A stretch of DNA of 64,000 nucleotides from Leptolyngbya boryana PCC 6306 (GCF_000353285.1 NZ_KB731325.1:324381-388380); one strand, 5' to 3'. Positions 52,170-60,851 are shown, numbered from the stretch's first letter. The notes: generated by a model not told the origin, from the sequence alone. Numbers and translations are program-made.

Positions 52170-52260
52170 TTTCTTAGATTCCCGGAACTGTCAAACTTTG
52201 TGAGTCCCCCAGCCGAGCTGGGGGTTTACCGAATTAATTAAAGCTTGAGACTCGTTTTTG

Positions 52261-53496
52261 CTAGTTGAACCAAGCCGCGAAGCCGAAAAAGCGTCCACCA
52301 AACACAGATAGAAGTTGTTGCCAAATATTAGCATCGGTCTGCTTACCTAGTTCCAGGTAGGGCGCAGGTGCAGTGCCTTGTACCCATAGCACTAAGTCTA
52401 AGTTGCGCGGCTGCGTAAACACTTTGTTGAGATTGATCCCTCGAACTTCACGCGATCTCCAGAATGGAACGAGTTTTTTGCCCGCTAATAATTCTTCCGA
52501 CTCACCGACAAAACTGAGCCAGCTATCAATCATCGCTTGGGTCACGACAGCATTAGGAATCACACCCTTCTGCTTCGGATTCGGCAACCATTCTCGATCG
52601 TTATCTTTCTCCGCGACAATCAGCCTCCAAGAGTCGCGACTGAGCGCCAGTGTGGTTTGTAGATGCTGTAGTGCAGTTGTCAGTCGCTGTGGCTCCAGAA
52701 CCGGAAAATTGATCAGATGAAAGAATGCAACAACATCGACCAGATCGAGATTGTCGCCGTACTGAAACACCTTACGACCGTTTGCTAGAAACGGATAAGG
52801 AGTTTGTGGTTTGGTGAACATCAAATGTGCCGTTGCATCAAACAATTGCTGCTCATCGTAGGCGAGAACTGTTTCCCCGATCGCGGCTAATAAGTTGCAG
52901 TATCCCCGCAGCCAAGCGACATCTCCGGCATCGAAGTTGATCGTAAAAGCTTTTGCAGTTTGCTCAGTCGCTCGAATTCCGGTGATGCGAGTGAGAACAT
53001 TCCAGAAGGATTCAGTATTGTCGAGCTTGCCATCCCCGTTGAAGTCCATCCGGGTTAGTCCCAGTCGGATCGGCAGCTTGATGGTGGGATCTTGAATCGG
53101 ATCAAGCGTTGATCGTACTTTTGCAAGATCAGTCAGCAAGGTCTGAAGTATCTGCCGCGTCTCTTCATAGGTGACAGTTTGCGGATTGGGATTGGTTGGG
53201 ACAGGTAGACGCAGAATCGGAAAAAAGCTAGTGAAGGTATTTTGGCGGAGTCCATAGCGATAGAGCGACTGCATCAGTCGTTCTGTTCCGTCCATCAATT
53301 GCAGTATACCGACACTGAAGCGAGTGAGATCGTCGTTGGGGGTTTGTTGTAATTTCGTCAGCAGCGCAGTTTCGCCTGCTCGGAATTTGCCATGAATCAG
53401 ATAAGATTCAAATTCTGGCGTTGCAGATTGACCACGCAAAGCGAAGGGAAACGCCAAGGAGATCAGTAACAAAATCAAACAGAGAAAGATTTGCAT
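52261..53496 (-). CDS. Secreted protein with single EF-hand-like loop, unknown function
   Basis: 411 residues. The N-terminal signal peptide (FLCLILLLISLAFPFALRGQS) is followed by a helical domain. One calcium-loop-like motif, DFNGDGKLDNTE, lies at about residue 175, with FRAGETALLTKLQQTPNDDLTRFSVGILQLMDGTERL before it and AWLRGYCNLLAAIGETVLAYDEQ after. Likely periplasmic. I do not recognise a named family. Transcribed opposite to the main run, downstream of the IS200 element. Confidence 0.65.
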   Translation of the reverse strand: MQIFLCLILLLISLAFPFALRGQSATPEFESYLIHGKFRAGETALLTKLQQTPNDDLTRFSVGILQLMDGTERLMQSLYRYGLRQNTFTSFFPILRLPVPTNPNPQTVTYEETRQILQTLLTDLAKVRSTLDPIQDPTIKLPIRLGLTRMDFNGDGKLDNTESFWNVLTRITGIRATEQTAKAFTINFDAGDVAWLRGYCNLLAAIGETVLAYDEQQLFDATAHLMFTKPQTPYPFLANGRKVFQYGDNLDLVDVVAFFHLINFPVLEPQRLTTALQHLQTTLALSRDSWRLIVAEKDNDREWLPNPKQKGVIPNAVVTQAMIDSWLSFVGESEELLAGKKLVPFWRSREVRGINLNKVFTQPRNLDLVLWVQGTAPAPYLELGKQTDANIWQQLLSVFGGRFFGFAAWFN

Positions 53497-53576
53497 AAAA
53501 GCTCACAGGTGATCTGAGAAGCGAGGATGCTTTGTTATAGCTGCCGTCGTTTCTCAAAACTGAAAAGATGTGCCAG

Positions 53577-54098
53577 TTACTCGATCGTAGTCAAAGCCGT
53601 TTGATAAGCAGTCTGAACTTCAGGACTGAAGCACGCGAAAATCACTTTCTCGATCGTGCCATTGTCTTGCAGAAAGCTGACTGTTTCGCGGATCGCGATC
53701 GTACAAGCTTGCTCGATGGGATAGCCATAAATACCGCAGCTAATCGCTGGAAATGCAACCGTTCTCACGTGATGCAGAGTTGCCAATTTCAAGCTTTCAC
53801 GGTAGCAAGAAGCCAGTAGTTCGGGTTCTCCTTGCGTGCTATCTTGCCAAACCGGGCCGACCGTATGAATCACAAACTTTGCGGGTAGCTGATAGCCTTT
53901 GGTAATCTTGGCTTGTCCAGTTTTACAGCCTCTGAGCATTCGACATTCTTCGAGGAGTTGTGAACCTGCGACGCGGTGAATTGCTCCATCCACGCCACCG
54001 CCACCCAAAAGAGATGTATTTGCAGCATTTACGATCGCATCGACTTCAAGTTTGGTGATATCTGCAATTCTAATTTCAAGTTTGTCGATCGCAGCCAT
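53577..54098 (-). CDS. Macrodomain protein, YmdB-type ADP-ribose/O-acetyl-ADP-ribose hydrolase
   Basis: 173 residues, one complete macrodomain. The ADP-ribose-binding motifs are [24 protein letters not shown] (about 21-44), [11 protein letters not shown] and [13 protein letters not shown], in the MacroD/YmdB arrangement including the catalytic-type Asn and Asp of [14 protein letters not shown]. Such enzymes remove ADP-ribose from Asp/Glu or hydrolyse O-acetyl-ADP-ribose. Single gene, intact. It lies about 6 kb from a WGR-domain gene, another domain linked to ADP-ribosylation. Confidence 0.92.
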   Translation of the reverse strand: MAAIDKLEIRIADITKLEVDAIVNAANTSLLGGGGVDGAIHRVAGSQLLEECRMLRGCKTGQAKITKGYQLPAKFVIHTVGPVWQDSTQGEPELLASCYRESLKLATLHHVRTVAFPAISCGIYGYPIEQACTIAIRETVSFLQDNGTIEKVIFACFSPEVQTAYQTALTTIE

Positions 54099-54264
54099 CT
54101 GGATTTCCTCTCAATGCAACGAAGCAGAAGCTCTACCTTATGAGAATCATAGCCGAAGCAATCTCGCACTCGAAATCCTAATGATAAGAAGAAAATTAAT
54201 ATAGTTCATTTGTATTGATTTATCCAGACAATAGAAGTATTCTAAGAACAGAAAAACCAAAGTA

Positions 54265-55521
54265 ATGATTCATTCTGCACAGCAGCAGTGCGATGTGTTT
54301 CAGGATTTAGCCATGCTAATTCTCGACCCGCCTTCGCAAACTCAACCTGTTGCAGAATCACAGCCTGCTTCGACTGCTAAAACTTCCAAAGCACCGACTG
54401 GTTTCACAATTCGGACGATCGAACGAGATTTACGTCTGTTTCACGAGGAGCGAATGTATTACGCAGAGATCAAAATCTGTGGCGGTGACTCACGAGTTGC
54501 TGCGATCGATGTCGAAGACTTCGCCCCACCTAGCGAAGTTCTGATTGCATGGCGAGCATTAGGGCGTAAAGCAAAACCGCCACAAATCAAGGTCTTTGAA
54601 GAACTGAAGCAAGCGATCGCAGATCTCACTGAAGAACGGCGCAAAATCTATGCTGAATGCACGATCGATCTACTCCCGTATCGTGCGATTCCTGGTTCTA
54701 GTTTTGGTCACTTTATTGATCGATTTCGAGCGTTGCAAGGGCTGAGTGTCGAAAAGCTCAATCAGGTTTTGGCAGCGTATCGATCGTCAAAAGAACGGTG
54801 GTTGCGTGAGGAAATTCAGCCGATGATCGCGGCAGGCCAACTGTGTGATGAGCAAACTCAGCGTCGATTAGAAGTCTATGCAAGACGCTATCCCAAAATC
54901 GAGAAAATTCAGCAGCGATTCGGTGTTCAACTGAAAGGTCCGTTCCGCCTTGAAAGCTTTCAAGATGCAGTTCAACGCGATACAGCCTTGAAGCAATTGG
55001 ATTTGGAACGATCGCAAGCGCAATTAATGCTGACTCAATCTCAAGCAGAACAGCAAAAAGCAGAAACGGAAATTCAAATTGCACAATCTCAGGCAAATGC
55101 AGAACTGAATGCCTTACAGCAGGCATTCAGCTATCAACAGCAACAGATTAGAGGTGCGATCGATCAAAAGATCGTTGAGCTACGGAGTCAAATTCTCAAA
55201 CTGCTCATTCACAACTTGCGAAAGCTTCTGAACAAAGACTACTGCCCTGGCAAACTTCCAACTGGACTAAAGCAACAGTTTCAAAGTTTGGCAGAAAGTG
55301 CTGCTGTTTTGTCTGAGCATGATCACTCACTTGCGGAGGTGCTGACTCACTTAAATCAAGTTCAATCAACTGCAACAAATCAGCGTTCTGAACATGATTT
55401 GCTGCGATCGCAAGCCAGCGATTTGTTAGCCGATCTCGAAGTAAAACTTCAAACTCCAGACCTCGATCGGATTGAATCAGAAGGCATTGATCGATCCGAT
55501 TGGGTCGTATTCGGCGAGTAA
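54265..55521 (+). CDS. Coiled-coil protein of unknown function
   Basis: 418 residues. The disordered N-terminus is followed by GFTIRTIERDLRLFHEERMYYAEIKICGG (a DUF-like start), then a helical region and a strong coiled coil at about 245-310 (LDLERSQAQLMLTQSQAEQQKAETEIQIAQSQANAELNALQQ), and a final helical part. No membrane segment or catalytic motif is visible. The IsrB-type element lies directly after its stop and separates it from the Ycf35-Ycf46 operon, to which it may once have belonged. Confidence 0.6.
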   Translation: MIHSAQQQCDVFQDLAMLILDPPSQTQPVAESQPASTAKTSKAPTGFTIRTIERDLRLFHEERMYYAEIKICGGDSRVAAIDVEDFAPPSEVLIAWRALGRKAKPPQIKVFEELKQAIADLTEERRKIYAECTIDLLPYRAIPGSSFGHFIDRFRALQGLSVEKLNQVLAAYRSSKERWLREEIQPMIAAGQLCDEQTQRRLEVYARRYPKIEKIQQRFGVQLKGPFRLESFQDAVQRDTALKQLDLERSQAQLMLTQSQAEQQKAETEIQIAQSQANAELNALQQAFSYQQQQIRGAIDQKIVELRSQILKLLIHNLRKLLNKDYCPGKLPTGLKQQFQSLAESAAVLSEHDHSLAEVLTHLNQVQSTATNQRSEHDLLRSQASDLLADLEVKLQTPDLDRIESEGIDRSDWVVFGE

Positions 55522-55544
55522 CCATTCAACTTGGAGAGTAACTG

Positions 55545-55736
55545 TCACGTACCCCGCGCTGAAGCGACGGGGCTTGAATAAGCTCAAGCCATAGAGCGAA
55601 CTTCGAGACTAAACACGCGACTAGCTCAGTCCGAAAGGACAACTGAAGATTCTAGTACGTGGCAGTACAACCGACACTAGGAACGCCTCCCTAATTTCTA
55701 GCCGCTCGGAATCTCAGTAGCGAAGGGAAGTACACA
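55545..55736 (+). ncRNA. Omega RNA/HEARO-like RNA upstream of IsrB
   Basis: About 190 nt without an ORF between a stop codon and the IsrB start. Several stems are readable: CCCCG-CGCT-GA-AGCG-A-CGGGG (55552-55572), CTTGAATAAGCTCAAG next to it, GTCC-GAAA-GGAC, and GTACGTGGCAGTAC. HEARO RNAs are known to lie directly upstream of IscB/IsrB genes and act as their guide RNA. The guide part would be its 5' end, reaching into the flanking sequence. Fold and limits are inferred by eye. Confidence 0.65.
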
Positions 55737-56777
55737 ATGAGGCTTATCGCCATGCAATCTGTACCAGTTGTCGATAAAAATCAGCGTCCCTTGATGCCAA
55801 CGACTGCACAACGCGCAGAACGTTGGATCAAATCTGGGAAAGCAACGCCATTTTGGAAGCGCGGTGTGTTCTGTGTTCGACTGAACGTAGAGCCTTCATC
55901 CCGATTCACTCAACCGATTGCAGTCGGGATTGATCCGGGTTCAAAGCGCGAAGCGTTCACGGTTAAGTCAGCAACTCGCACCTATCTCAACATGCAAACT
56001 CATGCTGTTGACTGGGTGAAAGCGGCTGAGGAAGCTTCGACGAATATGCGACGTGCGAGACGGTTTCGTAAGACTCCATGCCGCAAGCCTCGGTTTAACC
56101 GGAAGCGGGGTGGAATTCCACCTTCTACGAAAGCGCGGTGGCAGTGGAAATTACGCATCTGTCATTGGCTGACAAAGCTGTTCCCTGTCATAGCTTTCGT
56201 CGTCGAAGACATCAAAGCGAAGACCTTCAAGAATGGTCGCAAGTGGAACATCATGTTTTCCCCGCTTGAAGTGGGTAAGAAGTGGTTCTATTCAGAGTTA
56301 GAGCGAATTGCAATTCTTCATACCTTGCAAGGTCACGAAACCGCAGAACTTCGGAGTCAGTTAGGACTCAAGAAATCAAAGCAGAAGTTATCAGACAAGT
56401 TTGAAGCGCACTGTGTTGATAGTTGGGTATTAGCGAACTGGTACACCGAAGGACACGATAAGCCTGATAACACTCAGTTAATCGTGATCATTCCGCTCCG
56501 GTTTCACCGTAGACAATTGCACCGATTTCAACCAGGTAAAGGTGCAATTCGTTCACCCTATGGTGGAACGATCTCGGAAGGGTTCAAGCGCGGTGGAATT
56601 GCTAGGCATCCAAAATACGGCATTGTCTACATTGGCGGCGCGTCTAAAGGTCGGGTAAGTCTGCATTCCCTCGAAACAGGTAAGCGGTTGACTCAGAACG
56701 CGAAACCTTCAGATACCAAGTTTTTGTCTTTTAACTCGTGGCGATTCTATGTCCCTGCCGAACAGGTAGGGGGATAA
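55737..56777 (+). CDS. isrB: IsrB: RNA-guided RuvC-only nickase
   Basis: 346 residues. PLMP domain at the N-terminus (RPLMP, 17-21; AERWIKSGKATPF), then RuvC-I VGIDPGSKR with D66. The Arg-rich bridge helix is MRRARRFRKTPCRKPRF (about 104-120), RuvC-II FVVEDIKAK has E157 and RuvC-III EAHCVDSWVL has D228. Between RuvC-II and RuvC-III there is no HNH domain, and total length is about 350, which separates IsrB from IscB. Known IsrB proteins nick the non-target strand under omega-RNA guidance. The frame is intact and the predicted catalytic residues are all present. Confidence 0.88.
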   Translation: MRLIAMQSVPVVDKNQRPLMPTTAQRAERWIKSGKATPFWKRGVFCVRLNVEPSSRFTQPIAVGIDPGSKREAFTVKSATRTYLNMQTHAVDWVKAAEEASTNMRRARRFRKTPCRKPRFNRKRGGIPPSTKARWQWKLRICHWLTKLFPVIAFVVEDIKAKTFKNGRKWNIMFSPLEVGKKWFYSELERIAILHTLQGHETAELRSQLGLKKSKQKLSDKFEAHCVDSWVLANWYTEGHDKPDNTQLIVIIPLRFHRRQLHRFQPGKGAIRSPYGGTISEGFKRGGIARHPKYGIVYIGGASKGRVSLHSLETGKRLTQNAKPSDTKFLSFNSWRFYVPAEQVGG

Positions 56778-56844
56778 AGCCCCGCGTTGTGTTTTCCTCC
56801 CAGACCTGAAGGTGCTGGGTTTCCAACACTATCGGAGATTTCTT

Positions 56845-57366
56845 ATGAGCCACTTTGCAACGATTAGCACTCAACTGAACAACCGAGATGCTCTGATCGA
56901 AGGATTGAGAGCATTACTGACTGAAAAAGGAATTGCTGCCGAAGTTGAAGTTCATGACCATCCGACTGCACTGATTAGCGACTACGATCGACGCAATCAA
57001 GCCCAAGCCGAAATCATCATTCGTCGCCAACATCTGCACACCCCCCAACGTCAAGCACAGTTGGATGTCGGTTTCCGATGGAATGAGCAGCAGGACTGCT
57101 TCGCGCTTGTAGCTGATGCTTGGGACTTTAACCAAAATGCGCTCGGTTTAGCCTTTCTGAGAACGCAACGCCAAAAAGGCACCCTCAGCCCGATCGAGCA
57201 TTTTCGTGAAGAAGTGCAGTTTCACCATGACGAAGCAGTGATTCAGCATAACTATCCGGCACATCTTTGGACTCGTGAAGATGTCGTACTAGACGATGGC
57301 TCGATCGAAACGACGCTGACCCAAGTTGTTCAGATCTCAAGCGAAACCGTTGGCAGTGCTTGGTAA
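56845..57366 (+). CDS. Ycf35/DUF1257 family protein
   Basis: 173 residues from the ATG at 56845, with GGAGA about 7 bp upstream; the frame back to 56812 crosses the IsrB element end and is rejected. The start MSHFATISTQLNNRDALIEGLRALL and the centre DVGFRWNEQQDCFALVADAWDF are hallmarks of the DUF1257/Ycf35 family of cyanobacteria and chloroplasts. Function is unknown. It heads a five-gene run with DUF2997, Ycf46-like, Ycf34-like and WGR genes, and the IsrB element sits immediately before it. Confidence 0.87.
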   Translation: MSHFATISTQLNNRDALIEGLRALLTEKGIAAEVEVHDHPTALISDYDRRNQAQAEIIIRRQHLHTPQRQAQLDVGFRWNEQQDCFALVADAWDFNQNALGLAFLRTQRQKGTLSPIEHFREEVQFHHDEAVIQHNYPAHLWTREDVVLDDGSIETTLTQVVQISSETVGSAW

Positions 57367-57384
57367 TTCATTGGAGGTAGATCA

Positions 57385-57576
57385 ATGACTCAGATCAAAA
57401 TTGTCCGCAAACGGGGACAAGCTATGAAAGTCGAAGTCATGGGGCATCAAGGAGCAAGCTGTACCCAACTGACAAAGCCGTTAACTCAACTGGGTGAAAC
57501 CGAAGTGGAACTGAAACCCGAATACCATGAACAACCCGTTCAAGTGAACACTGATATCTCGATTGGAGGCTGGTAA
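57385..57576 (+). CDS. DUF2997 family small protein
   Basis: 63 residues. QIKIVRKRGQAMKVEVMGHQGASCTQLTKPLTQLGETEVELKPEYH has the pattern of DUF2997: a strand, a short G-x-x-C-x-x-L-T helix (cysteine in GASCTQLT), then a strand. It is regularly found next to DUF1257 genes in cyanobacteria. GGAGGT lies 8 bp upstream of the ATG. Two genes on lies the Ycf46-like ATPase, 2 bp after its stop. Function is unknown. Confidence 0.8.
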   Translation: MTQIKIVRKRGQAMKVEVMGHQGASCTQLTKPLTQLGETEVELKPEYHEQPVQVNTDISIGGW

Positions 57577-57578
57577 TA

Positions 57579-59270
57579 ATGGCATTCGATGTTGCGCAAC
57601 TGAAGCTGTATTTCAACGCCAAAATGTCTACGATCGCGATCGATACCCGAACTGCGTCGGAACCGGATCTCATTTTGCGATCGCTCGTCACAGAGTATGC
57701 CATCCCGAAGAACTTACAGGTGCTTCACTGGGATGCGTCGCTAGGCGTGAGTGGACTTGAAACGCTGACCCCGCAGTACAAAGGCAAACAACTCACCGGA
57801 GTGGTTGCTGTCCCAGGCGTGAAAATCGCGACAAATCTCCACATGGTTGAAGCGGTGTTGCGCTACATCGAATCTGCTTGTCAAACTCAAGCTAAAGGTG
57901 AATCCGATCAACAATCTCGCCCGACTCTATTTGTGCTACGAGATCTTTACCGCTACATTGCAGCTAGGGACTCAAATCCCGCTTTTGTGAGACTGTCGGT
58001 ACGTGTGTTTAATTTGCTGAAGCGATCGCAAAACTCCTTGATCATTTTGCACGATGGTTTGCGAACACCGCCAATTTTCCAAGATCTGGTGGTGGATATG
58101 CAAAATCCCTTACCCTTAGCGACGGAAGCTGAGGCAATCTTCGAACACAGGCTCAAAGCCCTTCAACGCAGTGCTAAAGCTCAATCTCAATCGTTTGAAG
58201 TGAACTTGTCCGAAGACGATCGCAAACGTCTCATTCGCGCATTGCTCGGCATGACTCCCGAAGGCATAGATGACGCGATTCAACTGGTTGCAATCAAGCG
58301 TAAACGACTCGAAGCACAGTCGATCGATGACATTCTCGAAATCAAAAAGCAACAGTTTGCAGCACGCGGAATTCAATATGCCAAAGCACCCGATGTTCCA
58401 GTGAAAGGAATGCCCGTGCTGCAATCTTGGGCAATCACACAAGCGGCACTTCTAGAACCAGAAGCACAGGAAAGCTGGAATCTACCTTTTCCGCGAGGTG
58501 TTTTACTCGTAGGCTACGGTGGAACGGGTAAAACACTCGGAATTAAGTGTCTTGCGAAAGAATGGGGACTGCCGATTCTGATCCTCGATACCAGTAAGCT
58601 CGTGCAAAAAGAACTTGGAGCATCAGAAGAAAATCTCAGACAAACGATCGCAGCAGCCGAAGCAATGGCTCCCTCGATTCTGTTCATTGATGAAATGGAC
58701 AAAATGTTCGATGGTGGAACTGGCAGCGAATCTGATGGCGGGACAACAAAACGGATGTTTGGCTACTTCCTGCAATGGTTTCAAGAACATACCTCAGCGG
58801 TCTTCGTAGCAGCAACAGCAAACCGTCCCGGATGTTTCAAACCAGAACTTTTACGGCGATTCTCTGAGGTGTATCACGTTCCATTACCAAATTTAGCGGC
58901 TCGTCGTGAAATCTTCCAAGTTCAGATGCAACGCTACAAATTGCTGAGTCCTAATGCTGATCTCGAAAATCCAGCCGTTCAAGCCTTAATCGAACCGCTT
59001 GCCCGTCACACCGATCGCTATACCGGAAGCGAAATTCACGACATCGTGTTTGCTTGTGCGGCTCAAGCCTATGCTCAACGCCGACCTGGACAAGTCACGA
59101 TCGAAGATCTCCACGCGCAAATTGAACGCAAACCACCGCGATCCCTAGGTGATGCTGAAGAACTTGCAGCCCTCGATCGTTGGGCACGAAACGGACAAGC
59201 ATTATGTGTTGCACCGGAGATCGAGGAGCAAATTGAAAGCGATCGCACTGTCGTTTGGGAAGAAAACTAG
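57579..59270 (+). CDS. Ycf46-like AAA+ ATPase
   Basis: 563 residues. An N-terminal helical/Rossmann region of about 280 residues (FNLLKRSQNSLIILHDG) precedes one AAA+ domain: Walker A GYGGTGKT (about 312), Walker B ILFIDEMDKMF (about 367), sensor-1 AATANRP, arginine region PELLRRFSEVYHVP, sensor-2 GSEI. This is the layout of Ycf46, a cyanobacterial and chloroplast AAA protein whose role is linked to CO2 use or photosynthesis regulation in Synechocystis. Start 2 bp after the DUF2997 stop, so coupled. Confidence 0.88.
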   Translation: MAFDVAQLKLYFNAKMSTIAIDTRTASEPDLILRSLVTEYAIPKNLQVLHWDASLGVSGLETLTPQYKGKQLTGVVAVPGVKIATNLHMVEAVLRYIESACQTQAKGESDQQSRPTLFVLRDLYRYIAARDSNPAFVRLSVRVFNLLKRSQNSLIILHDGLRTPPIFQDLVVDMQNPLPLATEAEAIFEHRLKALQRSAKAQSQSFEVNLSEDDRKRLIRALLGMTPEGIDDAIQLVAIKRKRLEAQSIDDILEIKKQQFAARGIQYAKAPDVPVKGMPVLQSWAITQAALLEPEAQESWNLPFPRGVLLVGYGGTGKTLGIKCLAKEWGLPILILDTSKLVQKELGASEENLRQTIAAAEAMAPSILFIDEMDKMFDGGTGSESDGGTTKRMFGYFLQWFQEHTSAVFVAATANRPGCFKPELLRRFSEVYHVPLPNLAARREIFQVQMQRYKLLSPNADLENPAVQALIEPLARHTDRYTGSEIHDIVFACAAQAYAQRRPGQVTIEDLHAQIERKPPRSLGDAEELAALDRWARNGQALCVAPEIEEQIESDRTVVWEEN

Positions 59271-59279
59271 GAGGCTGCG

Positions 59280-59489
59280 ATGTGTATTTGTGTGAATTGC
59301 CAATTTGTCGATCGCTGCATTGCATATTACCAAGTTGAAACCAGTCATCAAAAACCTCATCAAAATCTATCTCCTGATTTTCAGCCGCGTCAGCCTCAAA
59401 TCAGAGTTCATCGGCAACCCGCGCAGATGGAATTCGACATTGTGAATTGCGGCAGTTTCCAAGCACAAGAAAATTTGTCAAACGTTTGA
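59280..59489 (+). CDS. Ycf34-like Fe-S protein
   Basis: 69 residues. The opening MCICVNCQFVDRCIAYYQVETSHQKPH is the Ycf34 signature, with C2, C4, C7 and C13. A further Cys lies in the C-terminal FDIVNCGSF. Synechocystis Ycf34 binds an Fe-S cluster through such cysteines. Shorter at the C-terminus than the usual 80 or more residues. AGGAGG lies 6 bp upstream of the ATG, and the gene is 9 bp after the Ycf46-like gene. Confidence 0.85.
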   Translation: MCICVNCQFVDRCIAYYQVETSHQKPHQNLSPDFQPRQPQIRVHRQPAQMEFDIVNCGSFQAQENLSNV

Positions 59490-59500
59490 GGAAATTTGTC

Positions 59501-60304
59501 ATGACTTCCGATCAGTTTCCAGATCTTTCGAGTGCGATCGCCTCGGTTCATCTGATTTGTGTAGACAGTCGTAGCAATCACAACAAATTCTGGCAAGGCT
59601 ATGTTTTACTCGATGGGACAGTATTTGCAAAATATGGACGAGTGAATTACAAGGGACAAACCCACTCCTATGTCTGCGGCAATATCGTAGAGGCACAAAC
59701 GAAATTACAACAAATTGTGCGGGACAAAAAAGCCAAGGGCTACATGGAGGCAGAAGTCGATCGCACTCCCAATCAATCGATCAATTTTGAAGTTCTTGGC
59801 AAACGCGCCAAATCGCTCAAAGCGCAAATTCATCACCTCGCAATCGATGCCGCGATTATTCACGAACAGACCTCAATTCGATTCAATCCAGAGAAAGGGC
59901 AGTACCAAACTGGATTAGGGGCAGTGACTCATCAAACGGTGGCTCACGCTCAAACCGCCCTTGATCGCGTCTTGTATGCTCAGGAATCACGAAATAGACA
60001 GGACTTAGCTCAGGCGGTTGAGGCTTATTTGCGCTTGATCCCATTGCCTGTAGGCATGTCGCTGAACCCTACAGCATTAATCGGAAACATAAATCAGGTT
60101 GAAACTCAGCGACACGTTCTAGAAACTCTGAAAACAGGACTCGATCGCATTGCTGAAATTCGCAGACAAATCCAGGTTGAACTCGCTGCCCAAGTTGTTG
60201 AGCAAACGGAGCGATCGTTCTGGATGAACTGGGGTGAAACAGAAGTAGCCGGAATAGAAATTGAATTCAGCGACACGCGCTCAGATTGTGTATTGTGGGA
60301 CTAA
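59501..60304 (+). CDS. WGR-domain protein
   Basis: 267 residues from the ATG at 59501, with GAGGAAA upstream; the frame back to 59447 overlaps the Ycf34-like gene. Residues about 12-80 (HNKFWQGYVLLDGTVFAKYGRVNYKGQ, then EAQTKLQQIVRDKKAKGY) match the WGR domain, with YGR in place of WGR. A helical domain follows. WGR domains occur in PARPs, bacterial MolR and DNA-linked proteins and probably bind nucleic acid. Last gene of the Ycf35-Ycf46 run, 11 bp after the previous stop. Confidence 0.8.
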   Translation: MTSDQFPDLSSAIASVHLICVDSRSNHNKFWQGYVLLDGTVFAKYGRVNYKGQTHSYVCGNIVEAQTKLQQIVRDKKAKGYMEAEVDRTPNQSINFEVLGKRAKSLKAQIHHLAIDAAIIHEQTSIRFNPEKGQYQTGLGAVTHQTVAHAQTALDRVLYAQESRNRQDLAQAVEAYLRLIPLPVGMSLNPTALIGNINQVETQRHVLETLKTGLDRIAEIRRQIQVELAAQVVEQTERSFWMNWGETEVAGIEIEFSDTRSDCVLWD

Positions 60305-60427
60305 ACGGAAAAAATTCTAATGATCCATGCCCTTAGATAAGTCTAATATCTTGGACTTTTCCGGTGGATCGGTACTTCCAAAGGCAGTACCAGTCTGGAT
60401 TTGCGCCCATAATCTAAAATTTGGGGT

Positions 60428-60718
60428 ATGCTGGTTTCACGTCGATTCATGGCTTACCCAATGAACCTGCCTGTCTCTGCTTCTACATTCGCTGAATGGC
60501 TGCACTTCCAGCGACATAAGAAGGGTATTCGCCAGAAAGAACTGGCGAAGGCGTTGAACATTAGCCACAAAACAGTGAGCGCGTGGGAGACAGGCTACAG
60601 CATTCCAAAACTCAATCCTGAGCAAACTAAAATTCTCTGTGAAATGTTGGAGTGCTCGTTTGAGGAGTTAGCAGAAGCGTTTGCTCAGTCTCAAGCCATT
60701 GAGCGTGTTGCTTCTTGA
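60428..60718 (+). CDS. XRE-family transcriptional regulator
   Basis: 96 residues with one Cro/CI-type helix-turn-helix: LHFQRHKKGIRQKELAKALNISHKTVSAWETGYSIPKL. The rest is a short helical tail (LCEMLECSFEELAEAF). Three in-frame ATGs (60428, 60449, 60461) are possible. It lies between the Ycf operon and the PLD-helicase gene and may control either. Confidence 0.85.
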   Translation: MLVSRRFMAYPMNLPVSASTFAEWLHFQRHKKGIRQKELAKALNISHKTVSAWETGYSIPKLNPEQTKILCEMLECSFEELAEAFAQSQAIERVAS

Positions 60719-60728
60719 GGTCAGAAAA

Positions 60729-60758
60729 TTGATTTTTGATATTACATTTTGTTACAAT
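60729..60758 (+). promoter_or_regulatory. Possible sigma-70 promoter
   Basis: TTGATT (60729-60734) and TACAAT (60753-60758) are separated by 18 bp. No ORF follows on the + strand before the convergent helicase gene, so it would drive a short RNA or be chance in AT-rich sequence. Confidence 0.3.
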
Positions 60759-60851
60759 GCGCCACTCGATTTTAAAAATGGCATCGAAGTGCAGCTCTCT
60801 TACGATCGAATCTGAAGTTGCCCTAGAATTGTAACTTTACAAAAGCAAGGG

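Larger units (their letters stand above)
51612..52226 (-). mobile_element. IS200-type insertion sequence (tnpA only)
   Basis: A single HUH transposase gene is flanked by hairpins rather than inverted repeats: GCCGCT/AGCGGC (51644-51658) and CCTCCT-GA-AGGAGG (51668-51681) on one side, CCCCCAGC-CGA-GCTGGGGG (52206-52224) on the other. Exact ends cannot be fixed by eye; the limits given are estimates. No tnpB/IscB gene is fused to it. The outer end overlaps the last codons of the preceding gene. Confidence 0.75.
55545..56830 (+). mobile_element. IsrB-type (HEARO-like) non-autonomous transposon
   Basis: A structured leader of about 190 nt is followed by an IsrB ORF and a 3' end with strong hairpins (GGGG-ATAAAG-CCCC at 56770-56783; CCCAGACCT-GA-AGGTGCTGGG at 56799-56819). 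No tnpA is inside. The apex CCTGAAGG of the last hairpin recurs in the end hairpin of the IS200 element at 51.7 kb, so that TnpA might act in trans. Limits are approximate. Confidence 0.7.

Noticed and set aside
55205-55525. 106-codon antisense frame opposite the coiled-coil gene
   Set aside because: Antisense shadow of a repetitive coiled-coil codon pattern.
55737-56777. Calling the PLMP-RuvC protein IscB or TnpB
   Set aside because: No HNH between RuvC-II and RuvC-III (excludes IscB), and the PLMP domain and lack of a TnpB zinc ribbon exclude TnpB.
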